DNA of 16,321 nt from the NCBI GenBank assembly GCA_023954795.1, contig JAGSHA010000031.1, positions 1-16,321 on the forward strand. Direction: 5' to 3'. The notes beneath the pieces were generated by a model. It was not told where the DNA came from. It made no database searches and saw nothing but the letters and a program-made list of their open reading frames with translations. The first letter of the stretch is position 1. The number at the start of each line of letters is the position of its first letter. The position numbers and the translations under genes were made by a program. The DNA is from Oceanospirillaceae bacterium (lineage in GTDB: Bacteria; Pseudomonadota; Gammaproteobacteria; Pseudomonadales; Balneatricaceae). Below, piece by piece: positions 14,472 to 16,321 of this stretch.

Positions 14472-16321
14472 TCTGTTTCTCCTTCTTAATACCAAACAAA
14501 GCATTTTTGTTGCGAATGCTATCCATCACCGCGGGCAACAGCAGGATGGTAACCACCGCAGACACCGCCATGATAGTTGCTAAAAAGAATCCCACCGTGA
14601 TGTACGGAACCAACGGGGCAAACAGCAACGGGGTAAAGCCAACAGCAACAACAACCGCATTACGACTAATCGCACGTGCCGGACCTTTATACACCTCTTC
14701 GATCGTTAGCTGCCATTCGCCCGTTTCACGATAGATTGCGCGGGTTCGCTCAAGGAAATGGATCGCAAAGTCGACGGACAATCCCAAAGTCAGCGCACTA
14801 AGCACCGCGATCGGCATGTCGTAATCCTTGCCAATCAGACCAATCAGGCCATAGATGCACAGGATCGTCACCGTCAGCGGCAGCATGGACAACAGACCAA
14901 TTTTCACCGAGCGGAACAAGAACACCATCATTGCCAGCACCATCGCAAAGGCACTCAGCAAGCTGTTCAACATCCCATTGACCATCTGATCCTGCCACAC
15001 CACATTGATATAGGTGAGACCGGCCCAGTTTGCCTCAACACCTTGTGGCAACGGGTTGGCCGCAATATAGCGATCAACCAGCTCAATCACTTGGCTCATA
15101 TCCTGGTTATCACCGCTTTTCAGCTGCAACCAAAGCACACTGGATCGGTAGTCTGGCGTCACCATATGCCACAGGTCATTAGGGCGGTGTGAGGATTGAT
15201 AGCTCAGGATCGTTTGCGCCGCCGCGGACGCATTCCCCGGCAAAGTATATTGTTCGGCATCACCGCCGTTCAGCTCACGATACACCGTCTTTAACAACGT
15301 CGGCAGACCGTTCGATTTACCCACTAACTCCGATGCGTTCAGATGTGCCTGCAAGCTATCCAGATACTTCAGCGCTTCCGGTGTCAGAAAGTACTTGGCG
15401 CTTTGCTGAGCGTCTTCGGTCACCGCCATCAGCGCCAGCCACAATGCCTCCTGCTCTGGCTGGTTATACGATGCTTCATCGAACACATTGATTAAGTTAT
15501 CGGTATAGGTCTGAAATTGCTCGTTTTCGGCCTGCTCCAGTATATTCGATAGCGCCGTCGCCACAGAGGAATCACCTGCAGCCGCCTGGGTCAGTGCCTG
15601 CTTGAGAGATGCGCGCTCTTCGGACAGGTCCTGTTTTTCCAACACCAGATAAGCTTCATAGGTGCCCGAAAAGTGGGAGTTCATCACGCTGTCTGCGACC
15701 CGCAAACGGTGATCATCTTTGAACCAGCGAATCGGGTTATCGTTAATCTGAATCTGACTTACACCGTAAGCCGACACCATCACCAACACGATAAAGCCAA
15801 TCACCAGCCCCTTCGCACGCACCAGAGAGAATTGGCCCGCCTTCGCCAACAAGCGGCCCAACGCAGAGTTGTCGTCCTCTTCGATATTGTGATCTTTGAG
15901 TGCAGCCAGACGTTTTTCAGACAAGCTCACAATGTATGCGGGTACAAAAATAATCGTCAGGATAAAGGCCAGAAGAATACCAACGGCCACATGCAATCCA
16001 AAGATCTGTACCGGAGGGATCGGCGTGAATGCCAACGATGCAAAGCCGACTGCAGATGTCACCGAGGTATACAACATGGGCGTAAACAGATGACTCAACA
16101 CCTCCGCCAACGCTTTGCGTGGATTTTCGCCGGGACGGTAGCGATCAGCAAATTCGGACAGGATATGTACCGAATCTACGACAGCAATCGGCATTAAAAA
16201 TATCGGGATCATCGAACTCATGATATGTACGGTGTAGCCCTGCCCGATCAGCATACCCATTGTGATTATCACCGTCGCCATCGCCACAATCATCGGTGCG
16301 GTGATCAGCAGGAAAGAGCGG
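14464..16321 (-). CDS. MMPL/RND superfamily transporter, 5' end outside window
   Basis: The last 618 codons of an inner-membrane RND pump; the frame stays open to the right edge, so the N-terminus and first periplasmic loop are missing. The visible part starts within the first membrane bundle. IPIFLMPIAVVDSVHILSEF and the next helices to about 15910 close the first half. A large periplasmic loop follows (about 15750-15000), then the second bundle with LSALTLGLSVDFAIHFLERT. The repeated VDxxHxxxE/VDFAIHF pattern in the two halves is typical of MMPL-type proteins (HpnN, mycobacterial MmpL), which export lipids or hydrophobic compounds using the proton gradient, rather than tripartite drug pumps of the AcrB type. 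The C-terminus is short and basic (KKEKQNV). Its last 8 bp overlap the LolA-like gene. The substrate is unknown. Confidence 0.9.
   Translation of the reverse strand, partial: RSFLLITAPMIVAMATVIITMGMLIGQGYTVHIMSSMIPIFLMPIAVVDSVHILSEFADRYRPGENPRKALAEVLSHLFTPMLYTSVTSAVGFASLAFTPIPPVQIFGLHVAVGILLAFILTIIFVPAYIVSLSEKRLAALKDHNIEEDDNSALGRLLAKAGQFSLVRAKGLVIGFIVLVMVSAYGVSQIQINDNPIRWFKDDHRLRVADSVMNSHFSGTYEAYLVLEKQDLSEERASLKQALTQAAAGDSSVATALSNILEQAENEQFQTYTDNLINVFDEASYNQPEQEALWLALMAVTEDAQQSAKYFLTPEALKYLDSLQAHLNASELVGKSNGLPTLLKTVYRELNGGDAEQYTLPGNASAAAQTILSYQSSHRPNDLWHMVTPDYRSSVLWLQLKSGDNQDMSQVIELVDRYIAANPLPQGVEANWAGLTYINVVWQDQMVNGMLNSLLSAFAMVLAMMVFLFRSVKIGLLSMLPLTVTILCIYGLIGLIGKDYDMPIAVLSALTLGLSVDFAIHFLERTRAIYRETGEWQLTIEEVYKGPARAISRNAVVVAVGFTPLLFAPLVPYITVGFFLATIMAVSAVVTILLLPAVMDSIRNKNALFGIKKEKQNV

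Noticed and set aside
14758..16197. Several long plus-strand open frames opposite the MMPL gene
   Set aside because: They are antisense shadows rich in H, Q and R, as expected opposite a hydrophobic membrane protein gene, and show no family motif.
1..16321. CRISPR arrays, tRNA or rRNA genes, insertion sequences and phage genes
   Set aside because: No regularly spaced repeats, cloverleaf sequences, transposase motifs or terminal inverted repeats were seen by reading both strands.

Overview
The window reads as an ordinary chromosomal stretch from a free-living, probably marine, gammaproteobacterium. It has about half G+C by eye. XthA, Gor and YigZ stay close to their Escherichia coli counterparts in length and motifs. 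The mix of two diguanylate cyclases, a UspE-like stress protein, an LdtD-like L,D-transpeptidase, a BicA-type SulP transporter and an MMPL/LolA-like/barrel operon resembles Oceanospirillales or Pseudomonadales genomes. The genus cannot be fixed from this sequence. I saw no tRNA, rRNA, insertion sequence, phage gene or CRISPR array.

Layout. Positions 1-356 (minus) hold the start of a bile acid:sodium symporter family gene that runs off the left edge. A 383-bp gap follows, with a DnaA-box-like 9-mer, a TATAAT hexamer and a perfect 14-bp palindrome. Positions 740-2488 (plus) are a cation diffusion facilitator followed directly by yigZ, which starts with TTG right after the CDF stop codon. Positions 2455-5490 (minus) are an LdtD-like transpeptidase followed by a BicA-like SulP/STAS transporter; the SulP gene overlaps the 3' end of yigZ by 34 bp, tail to tail. 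At 5721-6740 (plus) is a soluble GGDEF protein. A strong bidirectional terminator separates it from gor (minus). gor and xthA are divergent around an OxyR-like operator. xthA converges on a UspE-like gene (minus). At 10419-10832 (plus) is a small membrane protein made of two tandem DUF2892 repeats. It is preceded by a striking 35-bp AT-rich palindrome that covers its likely -10 box, and followed by a terminator. At 11025-12356 (plus) is a membrane-bound GGDEF protein. Positions 12367-16321 (minus) are a tightly overlapping three-gene operon: MMPL/RND pump, LolA-like periplasmic protein, and outer-membrane beta-barrel. Its first gene runs off the right edge.

How the genes work together. Three themes stand out: envelope work (L,D-crosslinking and the pump/carrier/barrel operon), stress defence (Gor, XthA, UspE-like), and c-di-GMP signalling by two cyclases that keep GGEEF but lack the usual RxxD inhibitory site. 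The most useful leads are the palindrome in front of the tandem DUF2892 gene, the OxyR-like site next to gor, and the three-gene operon, which has the parts list of an envelope-spanning lipid transporter. Several start codons were moved from the longest open frame to starts supported by Shine-Dalgarno sequences: gor, SulP, the first GGDEF gene, and the LolA-like and barrel genes.
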